Shown here in pieces: positions 23,879 to 38,800 of a DNA stretch of 64,000 nucleotides. The notes below the pieces were generated by a model, which made no database searches, was not told the DNA's origin, and saw only the letters and a program-made list of their open reading frames with translations. Source of the stretch: Diplolepis rosae (lineage: Eukaryota > Arthropoda > Insecta > Hymenoptera > Diplolepididae); assembly GCA_030998225.1 (NCBI GenBank), contig JAPYXD010000716.1, positions 620,001-684,000 of the forward strand, read 5' to 3'. Made by a program: the position numbers and the translations under genes. Each line of letters opens with the position of its first letter. Positions within the stretch are counted from its first letter, which is position 1.

Positions 23879-26800
23879 TCATCAGCTATAGAATAATTAT
23901 ATTTTAGTAATTAATACTGTACAGGATTTGTTTAATATTTTTCGTTCAAATATTGAATCTGTATCGTTATCTTTGTTTACACAAGAATTTTGGTTAGTAT
24001 AACAATCTTTTAAACTTATTATGGTTAGTACAATTTTTAATTTTTTAAATTTGTGAATTTTTAAATTTTGTAAAATCTGAATTTGCAAACTTTTTATTCT
24101 TTTAAGTTTTTAGATTACATAATATATGTTATTAGAAAATAAAATTAAGAATTGATAAATTATAGAATTTCGAAATTGAGAGAATTTGAGATTAAGAAAA
24201 TCGTAAAAATATTTCTAATTAAAATATAAGCTGAGTTTCAATCACTTAGAATTTTGAAAAAATTAGTTTACGAGTCTTTAAACTAATTTATTCAAGATGA
24301 AATTATGTCATACTTTCCTTAATTCTTCATTTTAAGCTATAGCATTCTTCCAATGACAACCAATTTATAATTACTTCCATTCGAGGTAAACTCTGGAATA
24401 AATTAAAAAACAAATTCAGCATTTTCATATGTTTATAATCTACAAAAATTAACTATTTTCTGTAATTAAAATAATTTTACACATTTTATATAAAATTTTA
24501 GATAGGTACGATCTCGGGATAAGATATTGATGAATTTATTTTGATCAGGAATCGATAAATGTAGATATTTTTTATAATCGACTGTATAAAGTTAGACCAT
24601 GTTTGACTGCTATCCTGTTATTATGTCGAAATATATCTATAACTATAGTTATTATTAATTTTGATTATTAATTTATTATAATCAGATGTGGAATTTCCTT
24701 TTTGTACATAAATGCAAAGGAATAAATTTTGATCATTATTTTAAATCCAAAACTAGAATTTGCAATTTTTAAATTGACATAATAAAATGATGGCGCGTGC
24801 GCTTTTATTTGCAGATGGCGTTTTGTGTTTCGCTTTCGCGAATTAAGTTAATCAGCCTTTTTGCTCAGTTCGAGTAGTACTTTTCGTGAATGCTAGTGAA
24901 TGCGTTGGTCGTGGACGCAATTCTCTACCGTTCTCCGGAATTTGGTGAACAATCAAGAAGATTCTTGGGATCAATCACGTGCATTCCGATATCGTAAGTA
25001 CCATTAAATCTTATTAATAAACTAGTAATCATCTGTCTTTTTCCACTACCTGATATTCCCCCACTTATAATTCTGACGGACTGATGGCGGATATTTGTCA
25101 ATTTCGTCATCACTCTCTATCCTTTGTCTCCGCCTAATAAAAAAAAACCATTTATGAAAGAACTAATGTTAAAACTTCTGTGAACTTGAAATCATTGCAC
25201 TTGATAAATCAAAAGTTCAAAACTGTTCTCCTGTCAGAAAGTAAAATTCACTCTTAAAAATTTTGCCTGGGGAGAACCTAACCTAATTTCTGCGGAAACG
25301 ACAATTGGATTTTTCAGTGAGAGTTTTCAAGTTTTGTAAATGACAGTGAATACTATTATAGTAATAGTGAAGGTTTTATAGAAGTTTTTTAAATTTTATT
25401 ACTAGATTTGGAATTCTGTGAAGAAATTTGAGAGGGTCGTTGCCTAACCTCAAAATTCTCAGACATTGATCGAGTCAAATAAATTATTCAGGTGTTTTAT
25501 TTATATGTAGTATTTTGACGATAATTTAAATATAAAATTGAATCAGGAATATGATTTTAGTGGTGTTCGATCCTTATTCTCATAAAAAATAGGCCAAAAT
25601 TAAAGTATCCCAAAAAAAGCCGGTAACAATTTTGAAGAGTGTTACGGCAAATAAATATGTCATCAGATGGTGTGACAATCTACTCTTGATCACCAAATGT
25701 CAAAATACATAAAACTTTCAGTTTTTGAAGAATTTATGATCGTTCTTTCACGATTTAAGTTCAATTTAATAAATTGAAATCAACTGCAAAGATTATTTTT
25801 CTAACGTTGCAAACTCCAATGATTGTTCTCATTTGTTTAATTGATGAAATTGTTATATTAAAGAAAGTGTATTGTAGGTAGATCGTGAAAACGCACTTTC
25901 TCAGAATTAATTAAATTGTCGTTCGTGAAACCTCTGGTTACTCTGTGATGACACCGCAAATGCTAATTTGCTTGCGCAACAATTCTCCAGTGTATCTAAC
26001 GCACTCATAAACTGAGAAAAAGTCTTCAGAGTTTAAGCATTTATTGCTTTCTTCTTCCGATAAGAGGTAGGAGGTCAAGGCTGATATCCCGGCCAGCTCT
26101 GGTCATATAATAAATAAACCTCACGAGCTAGGAAACGAATCAGATAATTATATTCAAAGTCAGGCCACTGTCACGTGACCTCATCAAATTTGTGATCTTT
26201 TATTCACCTTAAATCTAAAAATTACTCTTTAACTCTAAAGTTTACAAAAATGTTTCCAGTTTTTCACTTCTAATTTATAAATATTCAGTTATTTCAAGCA
26301 TTGAGTAAAAAGCTTTGAATTTTTAACTTCAACTCTTTCAATTTGAATATTAAGGTTTTTAAAAATGCGTTACTTGAAAATTTCAACTTTAGAGTATCTG
26401 AAAAATTGTTTAATCTTTACTTTTCAACAAATTACTTCATTTCTAATTGATTAGAATTTCTTAAATTATGACAATGGAGTTTGATCGTTTCGTTTCTCTT
26501 AAAGCTACGGCTTTTCGATTGACATTAACACACAAGTGATCGGACCGTGACAGTGCCGTGATAGTAGGTGATATGGGAGTGTGAAATTTTTTTATTATTG
26601 ACGTACTGTTGAAAAAATTCTTTTGTTATAATATTTCTGAGTCATTTATATCAGAGCAGGTAAGTCAGTTTTGGCTCAGATTTTAAAGTCAAAATTGACT
26701 TATAATTAAACGACAATTAAGTTTTCTTATCTGAATCTAATTTTATTTTTACCATTTCAACTATCTTTTGTTGTGTGATATGTATTTAAAACAAATAGAT

Positions 26801-29800
26801 TTACTATTTTGAGACGAATGTAATTTCAAAGAAGACTTTTATTGCAACGTGAATTTGTAATTTATTAGACACATTAAAAATAACAATAAAACAATTTGAA
26901 TTGAATATTTATTAAAAATTAAATTCTTGTTCTCGAAAAACTGCAATAGTATTGTTTATGTAAGATCAGTAATTAAATAGCAAAATAGCATTGTTCGAGG
27001 TTAATTAAATGAATAACTTGGATAAAAGATAATATTCAATAGATTGGACGAAAATATGAAAGACGTTTCATTATATTTGTGTACAGAAGCTATTCCTGTC
27101 TTTATTGATTTTCTTTTCACCTGCACTCTACCACGAACGGGAAATTTTTCTAGTCAGGTGACCTTTTCCCTCTTGGCTGACCTTCATTCCAACGTTTTCT
27201 GATTTTAGAGAATAATTAATTGAATTTATTCCATTTTTTATTAACTTTATCCAAAAATACAATTGAAAAATTCAATTTTTTAATTATCTAAGACAATTGG
27301 ATTTTTTTTCTAAATTTCTGTTTTATGTTGAGCTTTGAATTTATTAAATATTTTTATCTAACTTTTTTTTTCCCTAAAAAATTGGAAAATAAAGTTGGGT
27401 CGAATAATACTAATCTAGCAATTGTAAAACTTGTTTTTGTTATCAATGACGTTTGTAAATACTTATTGGTGTCAGAGGCTATAATATTTTTTCTAATTTT
27501 TTTTAATTTCCTTTTCGAAAAATACTTAAAAAGTATTAAGATTAGAATGGCAAATACAAGTGACGCGGTCAGCGCACCAACTCTACGGTTGAGTTGGAAT
27601 CATTGATGTGTATTAAATAATAGTGCCCCACCAATATCGCTAACGTCATTTCAATTTTTCGCCACGTGGCATCAAGCCTGTTATCTTTTGAGGGTCCAAT
27701 AATTACTAATTGTTTTAAATGAAAGAGAAAAGACATTTGACATTTCAAATCTTGTGATCTTATTGGCCGAATATCAGGCGCGCGATTCAAAAGAAATTAT
27801 TATTAAAAGTTTATTATTAACTCTTATGATTTATTCAGTTTTATTTATAATAATGAAAACACTGTGACGATAGTTCTGAATTTTAATTTAAAATTATCTA
27901 TTTTTTGGATAATGATAATAAATTTAAATAAATAAATTATGTAAGCAGAAAAGCATAAAGAATTAAGCTAGATGAAAGCAATATGGAATTCTAGAAAAAT
28001 TATTTCAATTGCATTTCCCTCTTTCTGGAATAAATTTTTTTTTTATTTTAGGAAGGAAATATCAATAGGTCAAAGAGCAAACTGTAGATTGAAAAATAGA
28101 ATTTATATTATTGCGTATTTAAAAGACAGCGTTAACAAGAAATTTTCAAATCAATCCGCGAGAAGACCTTGACTGAAATGTTTACATGAATGTAATTTAT
28201 CAGAAATAGAATATAAATATATGAACAATTTTGTGAATAAATTACCTTAGAACAGGAAGCTTTATGACCTACTTATTGACACTAATTAATTACTCTTTGT
28301 TTATTGTGTTTGTTAAATGTATTCTGTAAAAGTTATCATTAGTTATCTTTTCTAAAAAAAGTTTAGAAAATACTTTGCTATTTAAGGAAGAATTAGACGG
28401 ACAGTTAGAAAAAAATTAGCTGAATTGACTATTTCCTTAGATTTTCCATTTATAATTTTCTTTAATTGAATTTTTCTTTAATAAGAGTGTGGAAAATTTT
28501 ATCTTGAATGGAACGAGTCATCGAAAGTTTGATTCAGATAAAAATTATAGATTTTTAATTAGTGAAATCGTATTATCCAAAAATTAAAATATTTGAAATA
28601 AAATTTTCCATACTTTCACTTAAAAAAACTTGATAAGAAAATATTCTAAGTGACAAAAAAATGAAGAAATAGTTACTTTGACTTACTCTTTTTCCGATTA
28701 GCTGTCCAATTTTTCCTTAATTTAGTTTAAGAAATTCTAATTACCTGGATCTAGACTTTTATCTAAAAATTTTTGAATTTTCTTAATAGCCAACTAAAAA
28801 GAGGGAATATGAAATCCTTATGTGGGAAAATATTAGAAATAATTGTATTACTTTGAAAATTAAAAATCCTACAAAATAAATTATTTTATTTGTAATTTTT
28901 TAAACTTCTTTTGTGATTTGAGTCTCACAATCAGGTGAGAGGGAATTTAGCGAAAAAAATGGTAGAATCGTATGATGTTAATATGACAAGGACGCGAATC
29001 TACAAATCTACATATGTGATAGCTTTACCAACCAGATGTTAAGTGTTCAGTCCGTGGCGAACGACTCGACGGGTTGGACGATTTGAAAGGCCTCTCCGCA
29101 TTAATCCGTCCTTTTAGAAATATTTCCGTATAGTAAGTGAAATTTGTCAGTGTTTCCGCGTCGTTATACTTTCAAATTCCTCTATGAATGGAATTCGATT
29201 TTTCTTTTGACGTCAGTCAACTTCGTCGTGACGATAAACGATAATCAATAACGAGAAACTAAATACAGTCTTACCATAAATTAAAAAACATTTTTAATTA
29301 TTTGGGAAATCATTTAGAATATTTTTAGAAATAAAACCATGTCTAGGAATTATTGAAAAATCAATAGACTATAAAATAATATTGGAGTGAAATCTTCAAG
29401 AGCCTCTTGGTGAAATAATTTAACGGATAAAATTATAATGATTTGAGTGCGAAGGTGAAAGTAAGAAGCAAAGTTACTTATTTGTATTAATTGCCTCGGC
29501 AATTTTGCTGCGCTTACACTTTCATTTTCCAGACAATTTTCTTAGCTTGACCTTCTAAGATACTCATTATTATTGTTGTTTAATTATGAGTCCTGAGACA
29601 TGTGTTTATCCATGTGACATCTGTCCAGAAACCTATTTTTTCAATGACAAAATTATAAAATTATGTCACTTTCACTTTGCAGCAGTTTTCATTTTTATAG
29701 AAATGCAAGTTTGGAGAAAGTTTAGAGAGAAATAAAATATTTCTATTTCTGAAAGGTCGCAAAAGAAATAATTAGTTTCGTTTCAAATTCTTACAAAACT

Positions 29801-31611
29801 GTGTAGAGATTATTATCGAAATAATATAAAAATGTAATAAGTTTTAAAGAATGTTGTTTAAAAGATTGTCTAGTGGACTTAATCAATAAAAAATTCTTTT
29901 GTTAGTAAAAAAAAGTGTGTTAAGTTAAAATTGATAGTTTTTTAAAAATGTTTATATGATTCTATCCATTTAATAATTAATCTAGGTAATGAATTTTAGC
30001 GCTTGAAAAAACATCACGTGACGGGTTTTAAGATTAATTTGTTAAATATTGAATTTTCATAAACTTTTTATAAAAAGATGTTTTGTTTCATCAAAACATT
30101 TTTTTGTGGATAATATTTCTTTCAATAATTTACAATCATCACGCACATTTTAATTCCTGTTTTAATCCCAAAATTTAAAAATGTTAACAACTTTTTACTG
30201 AAAATATTTTAGTTTGAAATACTGAAATTTGCTTCCTATTAACGTAAAAATATTTTTTAAATTTATTAATATGGATTATCAGTAAACGTATGATTGTCAA
30301 AAATTATTTAATTTTTAAATTCACTTGGAATCGCTCAGAAATTAAATTTTTTGATCGAAGATAATTTCTGTTTATCATATTTTATTTTTCTAATTAAACA
30401 AAATTTTGGCAGTTCCGAAAGAAATTTTAAGAATCTATTAGGATTGAATGAGTTACTTTCTTCTCGAAGGAATGTGGTTGACCAACTTTTGGTTTCAAGT
30501 TTCGACCTTTTTTCATGTCCAGTATTACAAACTCGTTCAAATATATTTAAGGTTCACTTTCAAGTTGTAAAAGAATTTAAAAAATTCAATTAGAATTTTG
30601 AATTTGTTATGGTAAATTTAAATTTAAATAATTTAAATAGTAACAAAAAAAAACCAAGAAGCTTGGGCATTTTCTTTTTAGATCAATTATAGTAGTAAAA
30701 ACGTGGGAATAATTTTGCAAGAATTATTTAGAAACCTGTGACGAAAGCTGATGAAAATTCACGTCGGACGACGTAGAATTGCAAAAAAATTACACATCAC
30801 CCTGAAGATAGTTTAATCAATTGATTTAATAGGATTAGCATTTTTTGCATTTTAATGCATATCTCCAGCTCAATGCATATGAAATATTTAATTTCAAATT
30901 TTAACCATTGGAATGGAGTTTCTTTTACGAAATAAAATTTCTTCATACTTTTTAATAAGAATTTTGCAAATAAAAGTGTTCAAATTTTTTAATCTGAAAT
31001 TCTTATGAAAAATAACTTTTAAATGAAGATGATAACAAAGTTTCAACTTTATAAATGTTTTATAGATGAGCTCTGCATATTTGTGACCGCGAGTTTTGTC
31101 ACCTTTGACTTTTATTTATCCGCAATGTTAACATTTGTATATGCGTAAACTTCAAAAACTATTAATTTTTAACCAAAAAATTTCAAGATTAGATATTCAT
31201 TAGAAGTATAATGTACTTTTCTAAAGTTCAAAGTTCAGTCTAAACTTCAAGAGGAAAATTTCTCTTGGATTCTTTAGATAAATTTTCACTTAGAGACGAG
31301 TGTCAGATTAGATTTCGCAATCGTCAGGATTTTTAGGATCAGCGAACGATTAAATTTTTTAAATTGTGCAGAAATAACAAACTGTCAACAACTTTTGCCA
31401 GTGTAAAGTTATACTTTATTGATATTTTGCAATTGATAAAATTAAAAATAGTTTTATCAGTTTTGATTATTATTATCATTATTATTAGAAATTCGTTTTT
31501 ATAAAAATAAAAACTTTCCAGTAACTAATTCAAGCTTCTGTACTTTTAAAAGGATTGGATGAAAGTGAAAAAATAAATTCCTATTATTTTTTATTTACAG
31601 ATAACTAAGAG
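23879..31611. other. Long non-coding stretch with probable ATP citrate lyase promoter and first intron
   Basis: No convincing protein gene occurs in 7.7 kb. A plausible non-coding exon ends at 26659 (CAG|GTAAGT), and the acceptor before the ACLY start is at 31599-31600. This implies a 4.9-kb first intron. Other exon-like ends on the + strand include ATATC|GTAAGT near 24995, a possible alternative first exon. CACGTG E-box words occur at about 24978, 26172 and 30015. The remainder is AT-rich. Small open frames here have no recognisable family. Confidence 0.45.
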
Positions 31612-34600
31612 ATGTCAGCCAAAGCGATCCGGGAAGCAACCGGGAAGGACTTAATTAATCGGAAGCTCACACCTGGGACAAAAGCAGCGAAATGTCAGTT
31701 TGTAACAATAACAGAAACCACGAACTGGCCACACGTGATTGCCGAAAATCCTTGGTTAAAAACCGAGAAATTGGTTGTCAAACCCGATCAATTAATCAAA
31801 CGTAGAGGAAAATTAGGTCTTATCAAGGTCAATGCAGACCTTCAGACTGTCCAGAAATGGATCGCAGAGCGAATGAACAAAGACCAGCAGGTTGGAAAAG
31901 CCACTGGAAAATTGAAGACTTTCATTATCGAACCCTTCGTTCCCCACAAACCGGTAAAGACAATTGAATTAAACCGTTTAAAGACTAAAATTTACCAACT
32001 TAATTGAATCGAATCGTTTCATAATTATGTTTTTAAAACAGGAAGAGGAGGCCTACGTTTGCATTTATTCACATCGTAACGCGGATACGATTTTGTTTCA
32101 TCACGAAGGTGGAGTCGATATTGGAGATGTCGACGCAAAAGCTTTGAAGCTTGAAGTTCCAGTTGGAGCTGATCCTCCTGATCAGAAAACTTTAATTAAC
32201 AAACTTCTACAAAATGTTGCTGATGACAAAAAACCGTAAGTGAATTGTTTTGTAAATTAAAATTTTTATTCTCAGCAGTCTTATCCATTCTAGTTGTTTG
32301 ATTTCAGAGTGATCGCAGAATTCATCCATTCATTGTACGAATTGTACGTTAATTTGTACTTTACTTATCTGGAGATAAACCCCCTGGTTGTGACGGACGA
32401 TGCGATTTATATTTTGGATCTGGCTGCGAAGCTAGACACAACTGCAGATTTTATTTGCAGGCCAGATTGGGGAGAAATTGATTATCCTCCCCCTTTTGGA
32501 CGAGATGCTTACCCCGAGGAAGCTTACATTGCTGATCTGGATGCAAAGTCTGGAGCGAGTTTAAAACTCACGATCTTGAATCCTAGTGGAAGAATTTGGA
32601 CGATGGTCGCTGGCGGAGGTGCGTTGAAATTTTCTATCGTCGAAAAATTCCAATATTCAGAGGAACTTTAAACTTACATTTTAAATTGAAACGTTTTCAG
32701 GAGCCTCTGTGATTTACTCGGACACGATTTGTGACTTGGGCGGAGCATCAGAATTGGCGAATTACGGAGAGTATTCTGGAGCACCTAGTGAACAACAAAC
32801 CTATGAATACGCGAAAACAATCTTGAGTTTAATGACCAAGGAGAAACACCCGGAAGGAAAGGTTCTGATAATCGGAGGTGGAATTGCGAATTTCACAAAC
32901 GTCGCTGCGACTTTTAAGGGAATCGTCAAAGCTCATCAGGAATTCCAGCCAAAGCTTGTTGAACACAATATTAAAGTTTTTGTTAGGAGGGCTGGACCCA
33001 ATTATCAGGAAGGCCTTAGGTCCGTTAATTTCAAGGAGTTTTTTTTATTAAAACAAGACAGTTGCATTTTGTTATCAATCGTTTTCTCTTATGCTTAACA
33101 ATCTTGTAAATGGAATTAAGATTTCAAACGATAAGAAGCCTCGCGAACCTTTAAATTACTTTCTTCATGTAATTTTGATTTTTATTCTAGAATTATTCGC
33201 GAGGTAGGAAAACGTCTCGGAATCCCGGTGCATGTTTTCGGTCCAGAAACGCACATGACAGCAATTTGCGCGATGGCTTTAGGAATGAAGCCTATTCCAG
33301 ATCCAGAGGCTCAGGAATTTTCAACTGCAAATTTTCTGCTGCCTTCGGGTCAAGATGTTGGACCTAGTGCACAACCGAGCGGAGTTTCTGGATCATCGGG
33401 ACAATCGAGGAGTAAGAAAAGCAACTCGGTTGATGCTTCCGAAGACAAGCAACTGTTTACAAATAAAACGAGAGCCATTATTTGGGGAATGCAGACCAGA
33501 GCTGTGCAGAGTATGTTGGATTTTGACTTTGTTTGCAGAAGGACTGAACCTTCGGTGGCTGCTGTTGTTTATCCATTTGTTGGAGACCACAAACAAAAGT
33601 TTTATTGGGGACATAAGGAGGTTAGTATTTATTTAAATTAAAAAATCCTAAGGCAAATCTTGATCTCTAATCTTAAATAACTTTTTTCATTTTCAGGTTT
33701 TGATTCCAGTTTACAAGCAAATGAAAGACGCGATGAGTAAACATCCTGATGCAGATGTGATGGTGACTTTCGCATCCTTAAGATCCGCCTATGACAGCAC
33801 GATAGAGACTCTACAGTTTCCCCAGATTAGAACAATTGCGATAATCGCCGAGGGGATTCCGGAAAATATGACTCGGAAATTGATTCTTCAGGCACACAAG
33901 AAGAATGTGACGATAATTGGACCTGCGACTGTTGGAGGAGTTAAGCCTGGGTGTTTCAAGATTGGAAACACCGGAGGGATGATGGATAACATCCTTCATA
34001 GCAAATTGTACAGACCAGGAAGGTAAATGATTAAATGATGGATATTTCTTAAAATCTGTTTGAATTTTTATTTTAAAAAATTAATTTCTATTTCAGCGTC
34101 GCCTACGTTTCTCGGTCTGGGGGAATGTCTAACGAACTGAACAACATCATATCGAAAGCTTCGAATGGAGTTCAAGAAGGAGTTGCAATCGGAGGAGATC
34201 GCTATCCAGGAACAACTTTCATGGACCACATACTGCGATATGAAAATAATCCAGACGCAAAACTTATCGTCTTATTGGGAGAAGTCGGTGGAGTAGAAGA
34301 ATATGAAGTCTGCGAAGCACTGAAAGCGAAGAAAATCACGAAACCACTCATTGCCTGGTGCATTGGAACCTGTGCTAGTATGTTCAAATCAGAAGTTCAG
34401 TTTGGTCACGCTGGCTCAATTGCAAATTCGAATATGGAAACTGCTTCTGCTAAAAATGCCGCTCTTAAACAAGCTGGCGCATATGTACCTGATAGCTTTG
34501 ATAGTCTGGGAGATCTTATTCACAATGTGTATCAGGAACTCGTTAAGGACGGTACGATCGTTCCTGAACCAGAAGTGCCACCTCCAACTGTTCCGATGGA

Positions 34601-35888
34601 TTACAGCTGGGCTAGGGTAAATTTATTTACTTATTTTTACAGAATTACTATTAAATTAAATTTCTATTTTATGTCTTGTAGTCGCGAACTGAGCAAAAAT
34701 AAATTTTCCTGTTCAAAATAGAATTCAGCCTATAAATATTCATTGATTTGAACATTTTTATTAAAAAAAAAAGAGCTAATGAAATTTCAGAGAATTTTTG
34801 AGCCCGATTTTTTTTAATAAACAGATTTTACATTTTATGTAAGCAAAAAATAAATTTTATAATTTTGAATATATTTGAATGAAAGATTTCAATTTTAAAA
34901 TTTTTTTTATTTTAGGAATTAGGTTTGATCCGGAAGCCAGCGTCGTTTATGACGTCAATTTGTGATGAGCGTGGCCAAGAATTGCTCTACGCAGGAATGC
35001 CAGTGACGGAAGTTTTGAAACAAAACGTAGGGATTGGTGGGGTTGTCTCTCTGCTATGGTTCCAACGCTGTTTACCAGCGACTTACTGTAAATTTTTGGA
35101 AATGTCCCTGATGCTCACTGCTGATCATGGACCAGCAGTTTCAGGAGCCCATAACACAATTGTTTGTGCCCGAGCTGGAAAAGATCTCGTTAGTTCTCTC
35201 GTTTCTGGATTACTGACGATTGTAAGCATAACAACTTCAGAGCTTAAAATTCCTAAAATGATAAATTAATAATTCATCTGAAAATTTATATTTCCTTATT
35301 TTTTATGTTTAGGGTGACAGATTTGGTGGAGCTTTGGACGGAGCAGCTCGTATGTTTTCCGAAGCCTATGACGCTGGACTTCATCCTCAGGAGTTTGTGA
35401 ATAGCACAAGAAAGAAGGGAAAACTCATCATGGGAATCGGACACAGAGTCAAGTCGATTAATAATCCAGATATGAGAGTAAAACTAATTAAAGAATACGT
35501 CCTGGAAAACTTCCCTGCCAAACCCTTGGTGGAATACGCATTGGAAGTCGAGAAAATTACGACTAGCAAAAAACCAAATCTGATACTCAACGTCGATGGA
35601 ATTATCGCTTGTGCTTTCGTCGATATGTTGAGGAACAGTGGAACCTTTACCAGGGAAGAAGCCCAGGAATACATCGAAATTGGAGCAATTAATAGTCTCT
35701 TCGTTCTTGGTAGAAGCATAGGATTCATCGGTACGATTTTATTAATAGAATTTTAAAATACTTTATAAACTCTTTCTAATATTTATATTTGTTTAGGTCA
35801 CTACATGGACCAGAAGAGGTTGAAACAAGGTCTCTACCGTCATCCTTGGGATGATATTTCGTACGTCCTGCCAGAGCAATACAATTAG
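31612..35888 (+). CDS. ACLY: ATP citrate lyase
   Basis: Ten coding exons give 1085 residues: 31612-31953, 32042-32235, 32308-32618, 32701-33019, 33191-33620, 33697-34022, 34097-34616, 34916-35221, 35313-35730, 35797-35888. The cytosolic enzyme makes acetyl-CoA and oxaloacetate from citrate, CoA and ATP, feeding lipid synthesis and histone acetylation. Domains in order are an ATP-grasp/CoA-synthetase beta-like part ([32 protein letters not shown]), a low-complexity Ser/Gly linker, a CoA-binding alpha-like part ([11 protein letters not shown], then FGHAGS holding the phospho-histidine), and a citrate-synthase-like C-terminus ([37 protein letters not shown]). The end [15 protein letters not shown] matches the family. 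The linker has SRSKKSNSV, a basic Ser site placed like the mammalian regulatory Ser455. Length is close to the human form. Confidence 0.97.
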
Positions 35889-38800
35889 AAATCCACTTAA
35901 GTCATCCTATGTAAAAAAAAAACTGATCACATTGTCAAGGAAGCAATCGATAATCGGTGCTTTGTTCGCGAATGTAATAATTAACTTCCTAGAAGAAATT
36001 TTGATTCGACATTGAATCTCCATTTGCGACGTTTATCACTATCGAATGATCAGAACGTTGCAATGGTTTTTAATCGCATAACGCGGCCGAACATGTTAAA
36101 ACGCCTGAAATTCACATTGAACATTCCACGCTCTGCATTTTATAATTCTCCCTTTTTTTTGTTTGCAAAGCGCGAGAGAATTTCTGTATACTGTAAATAG
36201 TCGAAAGTATAAAAATACAGCAGCACAAAAGCACGTTTTGCACTAAAACAGAAGTAATGTTAATAATCAGTCTATTAGGTAGAATTAATTAATTAATTAA
36301 TTACTTAATTAAATTCATTAGTTAATTGTACCTGGCTGCTTAGTTTCTTTTGAGACATAAATTGTCTCATAGGCATTTAAAATGGGCTGAAAGTTCGCTT
36401 TGCACAACAGAATGAAAAAAGGAAACAAAAATAGTAAAAAGTTGTTGAAGTGAGATAATGTAGCGAAGATATGTTATGTATAATATTTATGTCTGTACGT
36501 ATTATTAAGGTTTTACCGTGTCATTGATTTAACCGCAGTAAAAATTGTCCTGCTTGAACTAGGTGAAAAAACTGAAAAGTGATTTCGATTCTCTGTGAAA
36601 ATAGACAAAAGCAAGTCTTTTGCCTGTAGATGCTTGAAAGAGTTATGGAAATAAATCGCCGAATTCGAAACTGACTTTTATTTTTCTTCTTAATAAAAAC
36701 ACCAATGTTACCTGGAAAACTGGAATCAAAGGATGGATAATTCCAATTCAATTATTATGTTTTGATAAATCGGTTTTTGATATTCAAAAAAATGGTAATT
36801 GGTAGAATGTAAATGAATTTAAATTTCACGCGAAATATCTGAATCGAAGATTCGATTTTTTATTTATAGATCTAAATTTTACGATCTAGTTTTCCAACTG
36901 TAGATTAAACAGAAAATGTATATCGAATCGTTTTTGCATTATCTTGCCCATCCTTAGATTATTTAAATTACAAAAAAAGGCATTGATTCAGTGACAACTT
37001 AGTTTATTATTCATGAAAATAATTTAGTACCACATCGTTCAATGGGTCCTAAATAAGAGTAAAATTGAGTTGACGAAGGTCAAAGGCCAAATAATCAGTT
37101 TTAATTATTTTTTTCTGAGAGGAAGGGTGGTGAGCTGGGACGTGGAAAGTACAGCCTCAAATTAAACTTATGGCATCGCAAGACCTTCTGCGAGTTGCTT
37201 ACTCCACACGGAGGAAATATCCACATCTTGCAAAACGCCGTCTTCAAAGTTGAAATTCTAATTTCTTTAAAATCTAGAGTTTTGAAATTCCAATAGCTCG
37301 AAGTCTCGAAATCCAAGACAAATATTTTTTAAATATGAGAAACTAGAAAACTTGAAAATGGTTTTTTGCACTTGGTGAGATTTCCTCTTCGAAGAGGTGC
37401 TCTTCTTTCAAGCTTCAAGTTTGGCGTCCTTATTATTCTTTTTTTCGTTCTCTATACACTAATTATGCGACTATCGCTAGTTAAGAGTTGTATGTACCTA
37501 AACCTTACGTCTCAGATCCCATTCGAAAAAGCTACATGCACTACACTTTGCATATGCGTACGCGATATATTTAACCAATTTTATCCTTAACGTATACATT
37601 TGCAGCAAGATACAATTTTCTTTGCGGTCACTAGTCAGCTATAGGGTACTTATTATTAATTCCAGGGCGCGTTCAAATTTTTCCAATCAAATTTTGTTTT
37701 GCAAGAGTTGTTCTTTCAAATTGATTTCTCAAAGACTTTAAATTTCAAATTTGAAAACCTCGAAATTGAAATTCCATAGTTTATCGATGTACGATTTATA
37801 ATTTAGAAATTCCTTTTTGAGTCTCAGTCTTTTTCAACTTAGTAGCACCCGAAATAGGAAAAATTTCGAGGATTGTCCAGAAAACAATTATTCAGAGAAC
37901 AGAGGCTTTTTCCTGGGAACTTTGCCCAAGAAATTTGATTGAGAAGAAATTGCAAGTCACGTCTCTTGAAAAAAGCAAATCGAAAACTCTTCTCTGCAAC
38001 TCCATTTACTTCACCTACAATTCAATTTCCGTGTATGTACAAACCTTTGTGTACTTCGATATATACAGGGTGTTTCATAATTCGTGGCATCAGCGCGACG
38101 CGAACTGCTATAGTTTTATTAAAAAATCAAAGTCTTAAAGAAATTTATTTAACTCTATCGAGTTTTTGTTTCTGTCTCAACCCTTGAGTTTAAACAAAGG
38201 AGAGTGGAAAAGAGAGGCTAAACGAGAAAAAAAACAATTTAAAAAAAAATTAAAAGAAAATACTTAATTGAAAGAAAGAACGAGAGAAAGAAACAACAAA
38301 GTTAAAATGCAAGCTCGTAAAAACTAACTAAACTAAATTATTTACAATTTTCCACCAGTTTTTCTTTTAGTACGGGACTCGGAGCTCGTGATTACAGTAA
38401 TTCGCGTCGAAGAATTGAAATAATAAAAAAAGTAGTTTTTAGATTAGAAAAAGCGAGAACGAGACTTAAAAAACATAATTAATTAAATTTGCGAACCTCT
38501 GCAAACTCTTTTTCATAAAAAGACAAGGAAGTATCGAAAAAACTGAAAATTTCCCAATAAACAAATACCTAGTACTCGTTGACATTTTTTCGGAAACCAC
38601 AAATTATCATCCTGTACGTAGGAAACACAGATTTTTAGTGTGAAGTTAGTCTCGAAACCCCTAAAAAATTGCCGAATCGAATCGAATTAATCAAAGAATA
38701 ATAATAAATAGTTAAAGAAACTCTGCTCAATTCTTTTCGATTATCTGAATTTAGGATTTTTTTTAGGGCATTCAGAGTACAAAATTCGGATTATAGCTTC

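Noticed and set aside
24925..25113. A - strand 62-codon ORF with a P-loop-like word (SGGISGSGKRQMITSLLI)
   Set aside because: The pattern resembles Walker A, but Arg replaces the usual Ser/Thr, there is no Walker B or further domain, and it lies in a region that looks like a leader exon on the other strand. It could be a tiny relic of an ATPase, but the support is too thin.
27569..27790. A - strand 73-codon ORF and the + strand 93-codon ORF overlapping it near 27.3-27.8 kb
   Set aside because: Composition follows the local AT-rich background, with no recognisable motif and no splice partner.
38060..38090. CAGGGTGTTTCATAATTCG as a transposon end
   Set aside because: The word resembles termini of some DNA transposons, but no matching inverted end or ORF was found in the neighbourhood.
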